Source: Cephalotus follicularis (lineage: Eukaryota > Streptophyta > Magnoliopsida > Oxalidales > Cephalotaceae). From it: 64,000 bases of DNA. This document shows positions 46,010 to 58,775 of this stretch, piece by piece; the stretch's first letter is position 1, and every line of letters starts with the position of its first letter. The DNA lies in the NCBI GenBank assembly GCA_001972305.1, contig BDDD01001676.1, positions 121,312 through 185,311 on the forward strand. The letters are read 5' to 3'. Position numbers and translations under genes: made by a program. The notes beneath the pieces were generated by a model that was not told the origin of the DNA, did no database searches, and saw only the letters and a list, made by a program, of their open reading frames with translations.

Positions 46010-47150
46010 TGAACACTGCAATCATAATCGTTAAAGAATTCTACCCATGTTCATTGCCTCATGTTCAATGTGTCCTGATAGAACAGGTACCTCAAACTCT
46101 TATGATCTGTAAAGATCTCAAACTGCGCCCCATAAAGATAGTGCCTCCACTTCTGAAGGGTGAAGATAATAGCTACAAGTTCAAGGTCATGTGTCGGGTA
46201 GTTTTCTTCATACGGCTTTAGCTTCCTGCAAGCATAAGCGATCACTCTTCCTCACTGCATCAGCACGCAGCCCAAGCCCTTACCCGATGCATCACTGTAG
46301 ACTGCAAAGCCCTCATTACCATCGGGTAATGCCAAGATAGGAGCGAAAACTAACCGATCCTTCAGTTCATGGAAAGTAGCTTCACAATCTTCATCCCAGA
46401 CAAATAAGGTCTTCTTCTGGGTCAGTCTAGTCAAGGGTACGACTATCCTTGAAAAGTTCTAGAAAAACCTCTCGTAATACCCCGTAAATCCAAGGAAACT
46501 GCGTACCTCCGTCACATTCTTCGGTTGTGTCCAGTCTCGCATCACTTCAGTCTTTGACGAATCCACCGTCAAGCCTTCCCCAGATACGATGTGACCGAGA
46601 AAGATCACATGATCAAGCCAGAATTCACACTTGCCGAACTTGGCGTACAACCGATGCTCTCTGAGAACCTGCAATACTAGCTTCAGATGATGAGTGTGTT
46701 CCTCCTCAGTCCTCAAATATACCAGTATGTCATCAATAAACACCACGACAAACTGGTCAAGGTATGGCAAGAATACATCATTCAGTTATCACATGAAAGC
46801 TGCGGGCGCATTGGTAACACCGAACGGCATCACCAAGAACTCGTAATGGCCATACCGTGTCCGGAAGGCAGTCTTCTCAATGTCTCCTTCCCTTACTCTC
46901 AGTTGGTGATAACCCAATCTCAAATCGAGCTTGGAAAACACCCTTGATCCTTGCAACTGGTCAAACAACTCCTCAATATGGAGTAAAGGATATTCGTTCT
47001 TGATATAGTTACCTTATTCAACATTCTGTAGTCGATGCAGAGCCTCATCGACCCATCCTTCTTCTTGACAAATAACACCGGTGCACCCCACGGAGAAACA
47101 CTGGGTCTAACAAAACCCTTATCAATCAAGTCTTGTAACTGTAACTTCAG
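46010..47150 (-). pseudogene. Reverse transcriptase and RNase H (family B)
   Basis: RNase H has [37 protein letters not shown] and [16 protein letters not shown] has [35 protein letters not shown] and [19 protein letters not shown] with the catalytic Asp pair, then [17 protein letters not shown]. Domain order is normal. Broken in several places. Confidence 0.9.
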
Positions 47151-47735
47151 CTCTCGCAACTCGGCAGGAGCCATCCGATAAGGTGATTTAGAGATAGGAG
47201 CCGTTCCAGGAACAAGATCAATAACGAACTCCATACTCCTCTTTGGTGGTAAAGACCCCAAGTCATCCGGAAACACATCTGGAAATTCACACACAACCGG
47301 AATTTCCTCCATACTCAAACCCTTCTCTATCATTTGATCAATTACATAAGCCAGGTATCCCTCGCATCCCTTCTCTAGATACTTCGATGCTCGAATAAAG
47401 GATATGATCGGTGTCGAGAACCCTTTGTCTCCCTTGAACTGGAATGTCGTTCCATCGGGTAGACAAAAGTCCATAGTTTTATTATAACAATCCATGCGAG
47501 CACGGTGTGCTGATAGCCAATCCATCCCCAGTATAACATCAAAGTCACGGATAGGCAGTACAATCAAATCTCCATACAAAGAAATGCCCGCCATAGACAT
47601 CTCGCAACTCCTATATATCGAGTCAGTGTACATAGATGTCCCAGTCGGTGTACTCACATCAAGCACATATGACATGCAGTCAGGGGAGACATCTAAACAA
47701 GATGCAAAACGTGCAGATATAAAATAATACTCCAA
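47150..47735 (-). pseudogene. Protease region (family B)
   Basis: The segment encodes [40 protein letters not shown] and [20 protein letters not shown]. These are the usual blocks between the chromovirus protease and the RT start. It would cut the polyprotein. Broken. Confidence 0.85.
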
Positions 47736-47867
47736 AATCCATCAACACTCTAGCAGAAAACCATATATATACAGAGTACCTCCAACAATGGAAGTCGACT
47801 CTGGAACCTCTGTCTGAGCAAGTACAAAAACTCTACCTTGTGCGACGCCCTTGCCAATGTCCTTCCT

Positions 47868-48986
47868 CTATGACGGTCCCGCCGCCGCACCACTACTACT
47901 TCCTGGCCCAGTAGGCGCTGTAGCTGAACTCTTCGGACAGTCTTTCACCGAATGACAAGGTGCCCCGCACCACAAGCACCGGCCATTAAACCTCCAGCAA
48001 TCTTTCTGTTGGTGTCTCGTGCGACCACAATAGTAACAACCTCCGGATCTAGCATTACTCCCATGGCTGGGAGTACCCTGTGAAGCTGTCTGCTGAGATT
48101 TGTTCTTAGACGACTTCATCGGAGAACCACCCTCTTGCCATTTTGACGATGCTGGTCTGGATTGTGTAGGACTCTGTTTATTCTGCTGTGCGTGAGCCCT
48201 CTCAGCCCGATCTTCACTGGATATGGTCTCCAGTAATCTTGCTTTCTGTGCAACCTCCACAAAAGTCCCCACTTCCATAGCCCTAATTCTTGATCGAAGG
48301 TCCTGCCGCAGACCTCTCAGGAATCTCCGTATCTTCTTCACTCCATCAGCTACCAGATAGGGTGAATGTCTGGCTAGCTCCATCAACCTTGCTTGATACT
48401 CTATCACCATCATCTCTCCCTGTCGCAACTCCAAGAGCTCCGTCTCTCGTCGCTCTTGATCAATCCGTGGAACATAGGTCTCCAAGAACTCTGTCTGGAA
48501 TCTGTCCCAAGTGCTGTCAAGCCTCTGAGATTCCCACTTCGCTTTGACCATCTCCCACCAATGAGTGGCCTCACCCCATAGACGATATACAGCAAACTTC
48601 AGTTTTTGATTGTCGGTATAGTCCATTACTTCAAAGATTTTTTCTAAATCCTGCATCCATCTCTCAACAACGGTGGCATCGAGTTCCCCCGAGAAACTTG
48701 GTGGATTCTACCTCATGAACCTTTCAATGTCCCTCCCAAACTGGTTACCATCCTCTCCCGGGCAGTGGTCAGGAGCTCTATGTTGCGGCCGAGCTTGCGC
48801 GTAGTACTGGTGCATCTCCTCCGCCTTTGCCATATTAAAGGCCATCTATTGCTGAAAATAATCCGTAATTCAGGTCATCAGATCTCTCTCATCCTGGGGG
48901 ACATTCATCCCTTGCGGATCATTCGCTTCCTTATGGGCATTGGCTCCAACAGCTCTAGCCCTAACACGTGTTCTCCTTCGGTCCAT
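47868..48986 (-). pseudogene. gag (family B)
   Basis: The start at 48986 follows the primer site by about 100 bp and gives MDRRRTRVRARAVGA. The capsid part has WMQDLEKIFEVMDYTDNQKL, FQTEFLETYVPRIDQERRET and FLRGLRQDLRSRIRAMEVG. Two zinc knuckles follow: CYYCGRTRHQQKDC, with a changed spacing residue, and CLWCGAPCHSVKDC. Gag would form the particle and bind RNA. Broken. Confidence 0.88.
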
Positions 48987-49082
48987 TGGTTCCTATAAAG
49001 AGGAGGACTATTAGTCACGACTTTAGGAAAACAATTCATTAATTGCCAAGGAAAATATCCTAGCTAAGCATATATTGAATAT

Positions 49083-49094
49083 GCTCTGATACCA
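49083..49094 (-). other. Perfect iMet-type primer binding site (family B)
   Basis: On the minus strand this reads TGGTATCAGAGC, four bases inside the 5' LTR end at 49099. Confidence 0.95.
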
Positions 49095-50405
49095 CTCTTG
49101 TCACGCCCCGGTTTCAGGTAGACACACATAAAAGTGGTAAAAGCAATTAACAAGAAGATTCAGCTCATACAAATACCATAAAATTTAAAATTTTCAAATA
49201 AGATATCAGTTGCGGAAGCATTATAACTCATAAGCTGAAAACACGTAATGCGCATCCCATACTACACCCTACTCAATATAAATCTGTCATTGTTAAAAGC
49301 CCACAAAACGGAGCGTGATCACAGTACACTAACCCAAAAGTAAAGTACAATAGATAACCATCAGTACAGTACATCAGTATCCTTAAAACAAAACAGTTTA
49401 TTACAACCCAGAAGAACATAAAGCCAACAACAATTAAGATAAGGCTTGTTCTTCGTCCAAGCTAGTCCAACACCGGTCCACTGCATCAATCTGTAAAGTA
49501 GGGGGTTAGCCTTTGTCCTCACTCGGCCAAGTCATAAAAGTAGTTTTGGATCAACATTACATGCATGTCATGAAATGTATGCGTAGATGATGCAGTACAG
49601 TATTGAAAAAATATATAAGTTAGCAGTATAGTAAATTAACAGTAGGAGCATATATATGAAAAATATGTGTATGCAAAAATAGTACAGTAGTAGCCCGGCC
49701 AGGGCTACGTCAACAGGCACAGTAGAGTCCGAATAGGACCAGTAAATAGTATAGTAACTCCACAAAGCGACCACAAACAGGCAGGCAGTATGTGTAACTC
49801 CGCCAACTCTTGGACCCACGTTACACTCCCACTTCGGTTCCTTCTCCAGGAAACCAAGCAAGACAACAGTACAGTACAGTGAGTTACCCAGCCAACTCTT
49901 GGCTCCTAGGTCAACCCTGCCACTAGCCGGCGCTGGCAGTCTCCGCCATGCAACTAGTGGCTCAAGCACAAACACAGTAAATTCACAGAGCAAACAGTGA
50001 AATCACAGTAAATGGTACAGTAAATAGTACAGTAGTGATCGTTTAGATCGACAACAGGAAGTTCATTTCAAAATGTTTTCAAAGGTCATAAACATTTGAA
50101 ATATGCATTTTCAGTAGATAGAAAATACTTTTAACAGTTCAGTAGGTGGAAATTACTTTCCCAGTATGTTCAAAAATATAACAATATTCATTTTATATTT
50201 CCATACCCAAACATTGTAGTTTTCATCTCATATATGCATTTCTAACGTAACAATACTTTAGAAATCATAATCAATTTATAAACAGTCAGTAACAGACAGT
50301 AAACAGTACATATGCAATGCATACAAATGCTTAAATGCATCCTAATAGGAATCTGGATCGTTTCGTATAGTTAAATAAGAAAACTTCCAAACAGTGCAAG
50401 AAGGC

Positions 50406-51565
50406 GTCGATGTCTATTATTAGGCGTTAATGTATTTGTCCCTCAACGTCGACGTTCAAGTCCTTAGCATCAGCGCTTTCCACTGTTTGAAGACGTCGAT
50501 GTCCATCTTTATACGTAGCGACGCTCAAGGTATGGAACCTTAAACGTCAACGTATTGCTTAAGGTGTCGACGCGTTAAGGTGGGAACCTTAGGCGTCGAT
50601 GTATAATACGTCCATATCCAAGCAGATAACCCAAATGCGTCAATGTTCTTCAAAGACGTCGATGTGTTTCGAGCACCAGTCGTTTTCTTCCTCACGACGT
50701 GACAAACAGTGACCATCAAAATCCACATACATGCAAGACAATATGTAATCAAGGCAGGAAACCAACATACAGATACATATTACATACCCAGCATAACATG
50801 GAATTGATCCAGTGATTAAAAATAGTTCAATAATCATACAATCTATACAGAAAAATAGTAGTCAGGCATGAACATTAATCTCAAGAATACGATTATGGCT
50901 TCCCCTACCTTTTTGTTCCAAGTTAGGAACTAGAAAGTCCACCTCTTTAAGTCCTAGAACCGGCCACAGCAGCTCCAAGGATCGTCCCGTTGCTGCTAGC
51001 CCACAAGCTTCAAATTCCAAGCTCTAAAATGCTCAACAATGGTGAAATCTCTCTCCTTGTTGGCACTCAGGTGTTTTTAGCCGAACCAGTAGGGAGAAGA
51101 GGAGCATTTATGCTATGGGAACTCTCCCCTTTCTTTACTCGTCCGTTGCGCGCATCTCACAAGATACATTTTCCCATTTTTCTCTCTTTCCCAACTCTGT
51201 CTCTTTTCCTCTGCAGGAGCAGGTGATGAAGATTCTCTCTCAGCCTACATGCACACCCAAGTGTCATGCCATCTCTTCTCTTCCCTGCATGCCTGATAAC
51301 ATACCAGCATGCTCAATACCTAACGTCCGTGCCCCAAAGCACCTACGAAGTGACCTTAAGTTGTCACCTTGCATGTTATTCTGTCAGCAGAAGAACGTGT
51401 CTGTCATTTGTCGCTAAACGTCGACGTTTTTATGCAGGCATCGATTCTTATAGCGTTTTACCTGAAAGGCGTCGATGCTATTCACTGGCGTCAATGTGCA
51501 TGCACATGCATTCACGTGCGTCCCTTTGTTTCAAAGGCATCGATGCGTTCAAAAGAGCGTCGACG
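50406..51565. repeat. GTCGAC clusters in family B 5' LTR
   Basis: Cores lie near 50406, 50426, 50448, 50469, 50495, 50517, 50546, 50566, 50595, 50617, 50638 and 50658. Steps are mostly 20-22 bp, with some of 26-29. A second cluster lies near 51418-51565 (ACGTCGACGTTT, GCGTCGACGCG). Confidence 0.87.
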
Positions 51566-51763
51566 CGTTTATCCCAAAACAGCACCATTTTATCTCAAAT
51601 TGCCCTTTTACCATTTCTTTAACATTTTTATTCCAAAATCAATATTATTAGAGTTTGGGAAACATCATCAAAGTTGGAAAATCCATCATATTATTAATTC
51701 CACAATAAAGTATATTCACATTGTGAAATTATAACATATGAAAATCTCGGGCATTACATTAAC

Positions 51764-52619
51764 GCTATGAAAAGCATGTGTTGACGCCAAGAGAAGCAGT
51801 AAGTTAAACTTTGATGTTATGGAGAGCATACGTTGATGCAAAGACAGGATGAGATAGCCTGTCTCATATTATCGTTGGCGTTGATGCCTTGATAAGAAGA
51901 GATGCATGGCGTTGATGCCATACTGGGCTGACACACGACACTTTCACAACTTCAGAGAAGTTGGTGGCAAATGGGAAGTGTGCTTAAGAAAGCAAAGAAT
52001 GGACTTTGAGCATTTAATGAGAAAGGAAAAAAATGAATAAAGGACAAGAGGTCTTGCAACATCAACACACTTTCACTCTTCCTATCTCTCTCTCTTCCGG
52101 TCATGCGTTCTCTTTCTTCTTTCTATCTCATCCCGTATTAGGCGTTAACGCCATGGAGAACATGGGTCAACGCCTATAAGTTTTGGATGAAGAAGAAGCC
52201 ATTTTCAACCATCCTTTCACCCCTCAAAGCTCAATATATATGGAGATAATTTGTTCCTTGCATCTTATCTTTATCCATAGAGTTTTAGTGTAGGTTAAAC
52301 ACATAGACCTCCATCATCTTCTTCCATATCCGTAGCTTAAGGAGGAGCTTGGAGATTCTTGGAGTTTTGGGATTAAAGTAATAAGGGAGCTTTTGAAGGA
52401 AGGAGCCATCACCTTGAGGTAATCTTTTCCTGTTTCCTTCTTTGTGGATTCGGATTGGGGCTAGCCCAAGATGAATAGATATGGTTTTGTTTGTCTTGTG
52501 TTGTTTCGAGTTGTGGCTAAGGTTTGTCTTCCTCGGCCGAACCCACTTGGTTTTTGGAGTTAACCTTTGCAAACCCTTAGGGTTAGGGATTGCCTAGGTT
52601 CGGGTTTGTGGATTCAAAT
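51764..52619 (+). mobile_element. Middle part of the copia-like LTR
   Basis: This is the continuation of the LTR begun at 33567. It has decayed GCGTTGACGCC sites to about 51920, a TATA-like AATATATATGG near 52231 and a purine-rich, probably transcribed part. No gene is visible. It ends at the duplicated CAAAT before the family A solo LTR. Confidence 0.7.
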
Positions 52620-53325
52620 TGTAACACCCCCGAACGGCGGGAGTCGTTACGGTTCATAGTCTAAAACTAAACGTAACATATCATATAATAAAGCTCGACT
52701 TTAATCCTTTTATCAAAATATAATCTTGACTTTATTTAAATGTGGTGGTCTAAACATATCATATATATAATCTAAAACATAGTCTGAAACTTTATTCATA
52801 AACTGAAAGCTTAAACATAAGTTAAAATCATAATCCAAAGTCATAAACTAAAAGGCTTAACATTGTTCAAAGGCAGGTCCTAACATGACCATAAGGAAAC
52901 AACACATAAATGAATCAATCTCCTAGGTGATCCTAAGAAATATGTGGCATCTCTCTCATCACACGTTTCTCAGATGCTGTCCCAGAATACCTGCCGTATG
53001 GAAAACAGAAACCCGACTGAGCAAACCTTAGTACGGATATAGAATCTAAAACATAAAACGATACTTTAAAGTATAGAAAATACATCAATCTTTAAATATC
53101 ATGTATCTCAAGTATGAAATAATTTAATTTTATTTCAGAAAAACAAAGGAAAGTAGTCACATAAACAATTCTATCAATTCAAAACAAATATTCGAATTTC
53201 AAACGTTATCAACTTTTCAAATCGATATCCGAAGGCAAAAATCTGATTTTCAAAGCAATATTCAAATATCAAAGCATAATCCAAGTTTCAAAGCCAATCT
53301 AATTTTCTAAAACAGTATCTGAAAC

Positions 53326-56070
53326 TGTAATGCCCTATTTGTTCGTATGCATGTTTTACAGACTTTTAATCTGTTTGTTTTCGGGCTTTTTAATTAGTTT
53401 CGTTATGAACTCCGTTTGCCCTGTTTCGGGCCTATGTGTTTTGGGCTGACTGATACCAGCCTAAACTTTGGATATGTTGGTATGTGAATGCTTTTTGGAT
53501 GGGCTTAGGTTTATGTCCTTTTTGATATATTTAAATTTCATAATTCCTAATTTTGTTTTATTTTTTTTCTTCTTTTCCTTTTCTTTTCTTCTTTTTCCTT
53601 TCTCTCTTCTTCCTCTCCCGTAGGACTCTCTCTCCCAAATTCTATCTCTCCCGAAATTCTCTCCCGAAATTCTCTCCGTCTCTTAACTCCTCACACGTTT
53701 TCCTTATCCAAATCAGTTTTGTTTTCTTATTCCTTATCTTACCCGATTTGCTTCCTCTTTTCTATTTAAATATGTTATTACCTTTGTTTCTGCCACCCTC
53801 TTCTCTTTCGCTGGTCTTAGCCGAATCTGCCATTGTGAACTCATTGTGTTCTCTGTGTTTCTGCTTCATCAAACAGGTTTGTTTCACCATGGTTAAGTGT
53901 AGGAATCTTTTAATTGGTTTGTATAGCAGTGACAGACTTTGAAATGTTTGTCTTCTTCATTTTCCTTTTGAACAGCCATTGAACACCTTTGATTTGGTGT
54001 CTCTACAACTGTTGTTGGTATCCTTCAGGTTTGTCTCCTTTGTAGTTATGGCCGGGTAATTGTTTTTGGTCTTAATGTTATCCGAATCCATGGTTCATAT
54101 AGGCTGTTAGAGTGGTTGTGATTCTTATCATTGTTTTGTGTCATGTTAATCAGTCCTTGGGCATCTGTGTAAGTTGTAATATGGTCTTAGAAACTGAGAG
54201 TGACTTGTGACAATAAAATTGGACTATAAATAGGTATGCATATGATTAGAGGTTACTTTGTTTTCTCCTTGAATATAGCTACTGGTTTTTATGGTAATGT
54301 GAATTCTGTGTTTTTCTGCTGTCTAAACATCATCCAATGTCACATAAATATGTTTATAGGCCTCTGATATAATGTTATTCAAGTTTGACATGTTTCTGTA
54401 GAAAAATTGTTAAGTTTCTGTTGTTCTGTCATCCAGAATAGTCGGCTGGTTTTATGGACAGTCGGCTATTGTATGTTGAGTAGTCGGTTGCCCTATGAAT
54501 CAGTCAACTGCTTTGCCTTGCACAGTCGACATGACGTCTATCACAGTCCACTGCATGCAGTCCAGTTTGTGTAGTCGACTGGCCATGTGGATTAGTCGAC
54601 TGCCAATCTTCCATAGTCGACTGGAGCTCTGTAACAGTCGACTGTTTTCCCCAGGAAATTTCTATTTTCAATTTTCTTGGTCCGTTTGCATTTCTGGTTG
54701 ATCAGGGTCTGTCCTGAACACTGTTATAAATCTGTTTTATGCCCTTAATGTTTTTCAGACCCTTAAATGAATGATTTTATGTCTTTTAGATAGTTGTCCT
54801 TTGAAGGGCAGTTAAAAATTAATCAGTCTTTTCGTAAGTCTTTTCTGTAAGCGCATAAGGTACGAATACTTCGTTTCTTGTCACTCTCTTCGATAAATTC
54901 AGTTTTATTTGATGTTCCTTCGATTTTATGAACTCGGGTTATATTTTATGATTTAGATATGATTCTGAAAATAAAGTCAGTTTTGACATCTTGTGTAATT
55001 GAATGTCCTTGACCTTATACTTATGCTATGATATGTTATGAACTATGTTATGATCATCTCTTTATAGTGGAAATAAATGAGTTGATGTTCCGATTATAAA
55101 ATGTATGTTATGATATCGTTTGTTAACGATTTTTGAATATGTTTCGAAAAGGCATGTTTGCATGGATTTTAAATTGATTATGATAAATCAATGTTTTCGA
55201 TATTATAAAATACTGAGTATTTGTACCCACCTATGGGGCGTACCATAGGCATGTCGTAGGCCTGGCACGGGGACATGACACTTCCGTAGCGGTGTGATTA
55301 GTCTACGGTGTCTCTGCATGTTATGAATAACTCCCATGAGGTGGATTTATGGCTCTGTTATGTATGATAGAGGCGTATGAATCGATTCTAGTATATGGCA
55401 TACGTGATGAGTTATGCAATGTGTGATATGATATGATATGAGAATTTACTTGTGTAGTGTCGTACACTTCAATTCTAATGGGCATGTGGAATTAGCGTCT
55501 CCCTTGCCATCTATATGTTCTGATACATGATATGTTGTGTGACTCAGTATGAAATTTATGTTTTCGTGTATGTTTTGGAAGTTATGGATTTGACTTCAAA
55601 GAATGTTTAAACTGATTTACTGCTTAAGATTTATGTTTCGAGATAACTTTTGAAATCTTACTGCTTTTAAATTATCGTTTACTGTTTTACATTCTTTATT
55701 CGTACTGAGGTTTGCTCAGCCGCATTTTTGTTTCCATGCGGCAGGTTATCAGGAGCACCGGGGGAAAGTGTGATTGAGAGATGTCCACCGTATGTCAAGG
55801 ATCCTCTAGGAGTGTGATCCTGCTATGTTTTCTATTAGGATTGGTTTTGAACAATATGTTACTTAATGATTTAAGTTCTCAGTTTTTGACCTATGAACAT
55901 GTTTAAGTTTTAGATTATGTTAAGTTTTCAGTTATGGCATCTGAATAAGCTATGTTATGACCACCACGTATTTTGCTAATAAAGTTATGCTTATGTTCAG
56001 TTAAGATATGTTATGTTAAGTTCTGTTAAGTTATGACCTGTAATGGTTCCCACCGTTCGGGGGTGTTACA
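53326..56070 (+). mobile_element. Solo LTR, family A, nested in an inverted sister LTR
   Basis: It starts TGTAATGCCC and ends TTCGGGGGTGTTACA, with TSD GAAAC at 53321-53325 and 56071-56075. Length is 2745 bp. It has one GTCGAC array at 54441-54643 and the block GCGGCAGGTTATCAGGAGC near 55738. Inverted relative to its host LTR. Confidence 0.95.
54441..54643. repeat. 21-bp-phased CAGTCGACTG array (family A solo LTR)
   Basis: Cores are near 54441, 54461, 54483, 54503, 54525, 54546, 54573, 54595, 54616 and 54638, in steps of 20, 22, 20, 22, 21, 27, 22, 21 and 22 bp. One longer step of about 27-28 bp is shared with the arrays at 1966-2126 and 57419-57515. Confidence 0.93.
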
Positions 56071-56893
56071 GAAACAATATCCAAATTTCTTTAACATTAA
56101 CCGAGTTAAAGATTCTAAAACATGATAAAACAGAGATTTATCCGATTTCATAATCTCATCACAGAGATCCAAAATTTCATAAACATGAATAATTGCAAGG
56201 GGTTTGCAAGGCCCACATGCTCCGACGGAAAGACGTTTACGGCACTACACAATCAATCACCAATATCTGAATCCTTAAAATATCCTAGAATCGACCTATA
56301 CGCCTCTATCATACATAACGGATCCATAAATCCACCTCATGGGATTTATTCATAACATAGAGAAACGCCGTAGACTAATCACACTGCTATGGAAGTGTCA
56401 TGTCCCCGTGCCAGGCCTACGACATGCCTATGGTACCTCCATAGGTAGGAAATATCTCTGTATATCCTTATTCCAAAAGTATTGTTTTATTCCAAAACAA
56501 TTCAAAAACATAAACAGATTTTCTAAACGTTTTCTGAACATATCATAATCATTAACATACTTCCTAATGTGAAAGTCATGTTCGTTTAACAAACTTCGAT
56601 AGTGAAAGCCATGTTCCATATCAAAAATCAGTATACTTTCATAAGTGAGAGTCATACTCAATTTATAAAACTGGTAATATTAACTTCAGTAATAAAACAT
56701 GTTTTATAGAAAAGGAACCGAAACAAACATCCGATAACAAAATTCGTACCTTTTCATAAACCAAAAGTAGTATCAAAAGCAGAATATACGTTCATCTCAT
56801 TAACAGATTCGATTCAGATAAAACCGGATGATAACCAAAATGAAGAATCCATATATAGTTTCACAAACACATCGCACTGACTTTATTTCCAAA

Positions 56894-57007
56894 CATATCA
56901 AAATACGGATCAAACATAGTTCATGAAATCGAAAGAATCATATTCACAAACATATCAAAATACGGATCAAACGTAGTTCATGAAATCGAAAGAATCATAT
57001 TCATAAA
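56894..57007. repeat. 57-bp tandem duplication in family A LTR
   Basis: The two units start CATATCAAAATACGGATC at 56894 and 56951 and differ by one or two bases. Recent slippage or unequal exchange. Confidence 0.9.
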
Positions 57008-57418
57008 ACTGATTTTATTTCGAATAAATCAGATGTCCAATAAGAGAAATATCTATACAGAAAACATTATTGAATTCATTTCAATTAAAACTGAGCGAGT
57101 AAACCAAGAACGAGAAATCCGTACATTATTCATAAAGTAAAACTATCTTTTTACTATAATAAAACCAATAGGAGGGTATCAAGGAAAGAAACATCTGTAC
57201 CTTAAGCGATCATAGAAATGACTAATGAATTGATCAACAATTTCTAATTGCCCCCCGTAACACAAAAATCTAGAAGATACAATGTCATTCATATGAGGAT
57301 TCGAAAACCACTTCCGAATATCAAACAAAAATTTAACAGTGTTTAAAACAGATTCCGATTCATTAGAAGAACAAACGAATGACAAAATTTGAAACCAAAA
57401 ACTTCTTGGACACATCCA

Positions 57419-57515
57419 GTCGACTGTAACAAAATCCAGTCGACTGTTCAAAGGGTGGCAGTCGACTGTATAGCATAGGCAGCCGACTACACTGACTGGG
57501 CTGCAACCAGTCGAT
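57419..57515. repeat. CAGTCGACTG array (family A inverted solo LTR)
   Basis: Cores are near 57419, 57439, 57461, 57482 and 57510, in steps of 20, 22, 21 and 28 bp. Fewer sites than in the sister LTR at 54441. Confidence 0.88.
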
Positions 57516-58775
57516 ATGCAATAGAATCAGGGCGACAGAAAAACAAAATATAACAGTTCAATGCAATATTGCTGTCAAAACTCGAATGTTACAATACCAT
57601 AGTGCCATAAACACTTAAAAGGACTCTATAAAGCATTTAAAACAGTAACATAACACTGAATTTAAGAGAGGTACTCAACAATGACCAACTTAAAGTGAGT
57701 GATGAATTTCAACCATTGCATATTCATATACAATCCAATTTCTGTCAAAATACCATTATCATTTATCAAAACCAGATTACACAATTCTTTCTAGATTCCT
57801 AATACATGCTGACAAATTGAGGACCATGACAGAACTTAAAGTTGCAAGAATCAAAACCAAAACACTCTAGCAGCCTATATGCAATAGAATCAGGTGACAT
57901 TAACACCAAAACTGAATACTAAACCATCACAATAGAGGAAAACAAACATGATATGATGAACAATTTCACAAGGAACAAAACAACTCCAAGCTTGCATGCG
58001 GCTACCATGAAATAGAGAGATGGAGATGGCACAAAATAATGGACACGACACTCATAAACAGAAAAGAAGAGGCACAATCGACTGAAATAGAGAAAGAAAA
58101 GACCAAAATCTGATAGGATAAGAAAAAAGGGCAGAAATTTTGGTAGAGATAGAGGAAAGAGGGAGAGATTCGGTGAAATAAGGAGAAGAGAGGAAAGAAA
58201 AATAAGAAAAGAAAATAAGTTTTTCCCAAAATTAGTTATTTTATTTCCTAATAAAATATTTTTACCATATTCATATTTAAAACCAATTTAAAATATGAAA
58301 CAATAAATTTTACTTATCCATAATCATATTCCAAACAATATACAAAAGCCCAAAGATGGTATCACATAGCCCAAAATAAAAAAAAAAAAAAAAAAACCCA
58401 AAACAAAAATAGGCCAACAATATAACAAAACAAAATAAAAGCCCGAAAATATGTACATGAACAAACGAGGTAATACACAAATTGCTAGGGTTTGTTTGTG
58501 TTACCCAATTGCAAGTGCTTGTAATCAAAGTAAGGATTTGTGGCAACTCTTACTCCAATCCCGTTTTCTCCCTTATGCTTGGATCGGTCTGTTGGTTTGG
58601 CCAGATGTTCTATTAGGGTTCCTGGGCTTATTGGGACAATTGTGGACATTGGTTGGGGTATCCCATTGCTTGGGGATCAATCATGTAATTGAAAATTAAA
58701 AGTGATCACCCTATACACCTAATGCCCATAGTTGGTTTGTTTCTTCCGCTACGCGAGCCCCTTTTGTTCTTAACA

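Larger units (their letters stand above)
33854..51758 (-). mobile_element. Family B Tekay-like gypsy element, interrupted
   Basis: The minus-strand element has its 3' LTR at 33854-33882 plus 41732-44376 and its internal region at 44377-49098. The 5' LTR is 49099-51758, and TSD TTAAC is at 33849-33853 and 51759-51763. The primer site at 49083-49094 is a perfect TGGTATCAGAGC on the minus strand. Gag, protease, RT, RNase H, integrase and chromodomain occur in the normal order. Several breaks are present, so it is not intact. The LTRs differ visibly, so it is of moderate age and older than the family D element inside it. Confidence 0.95.
52620..58477 (-). mobile_element. Solo LTR, family A, interrupted by a second one
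   Basis: On the minus strand it ends GGGGGTGTTACA at 52620 and starts TGTATTACCTCG at 58477, with TSD CAAAT at 52615-52619 and 58478-58482. Without the nested LTR it is about 3.1 kb. It contains a 57-bp tandem duplication (56894-57007), a GTCGAC array (57419-57515) and an A-rich run near 58376-58397. Confidence 0.94.
33567..58775 (+). mobile_element. Copia-like 5' LTR carrying two nested insertion stacks
   Basis: The LTR starts TGTTACTTTTC near 33567 and ends GTTCTTAACA at 58775, just before a primer-site-like sequence. The end CTTCCGCTACGCG...TTAACA is usual for plant copia LTRs. Its own sequence is 33567-33853, 51764-52619 and 58483-58775, about 1.4 kb. It is split by the family B element (TSD TTAAC) and the family A solo LTR (TSD CAAAT). 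It has its own GTCGAC-type array and has inserted into the family F element. The far LTR is outside the window. Confidence 0.75.

Noticed and set aside
53553-53942. Phe/Ser-rich membrane-like open stretch
   Set aside because: It is the T/C-rich 5' part of the family A solo LTR; low complexity explains the composition.
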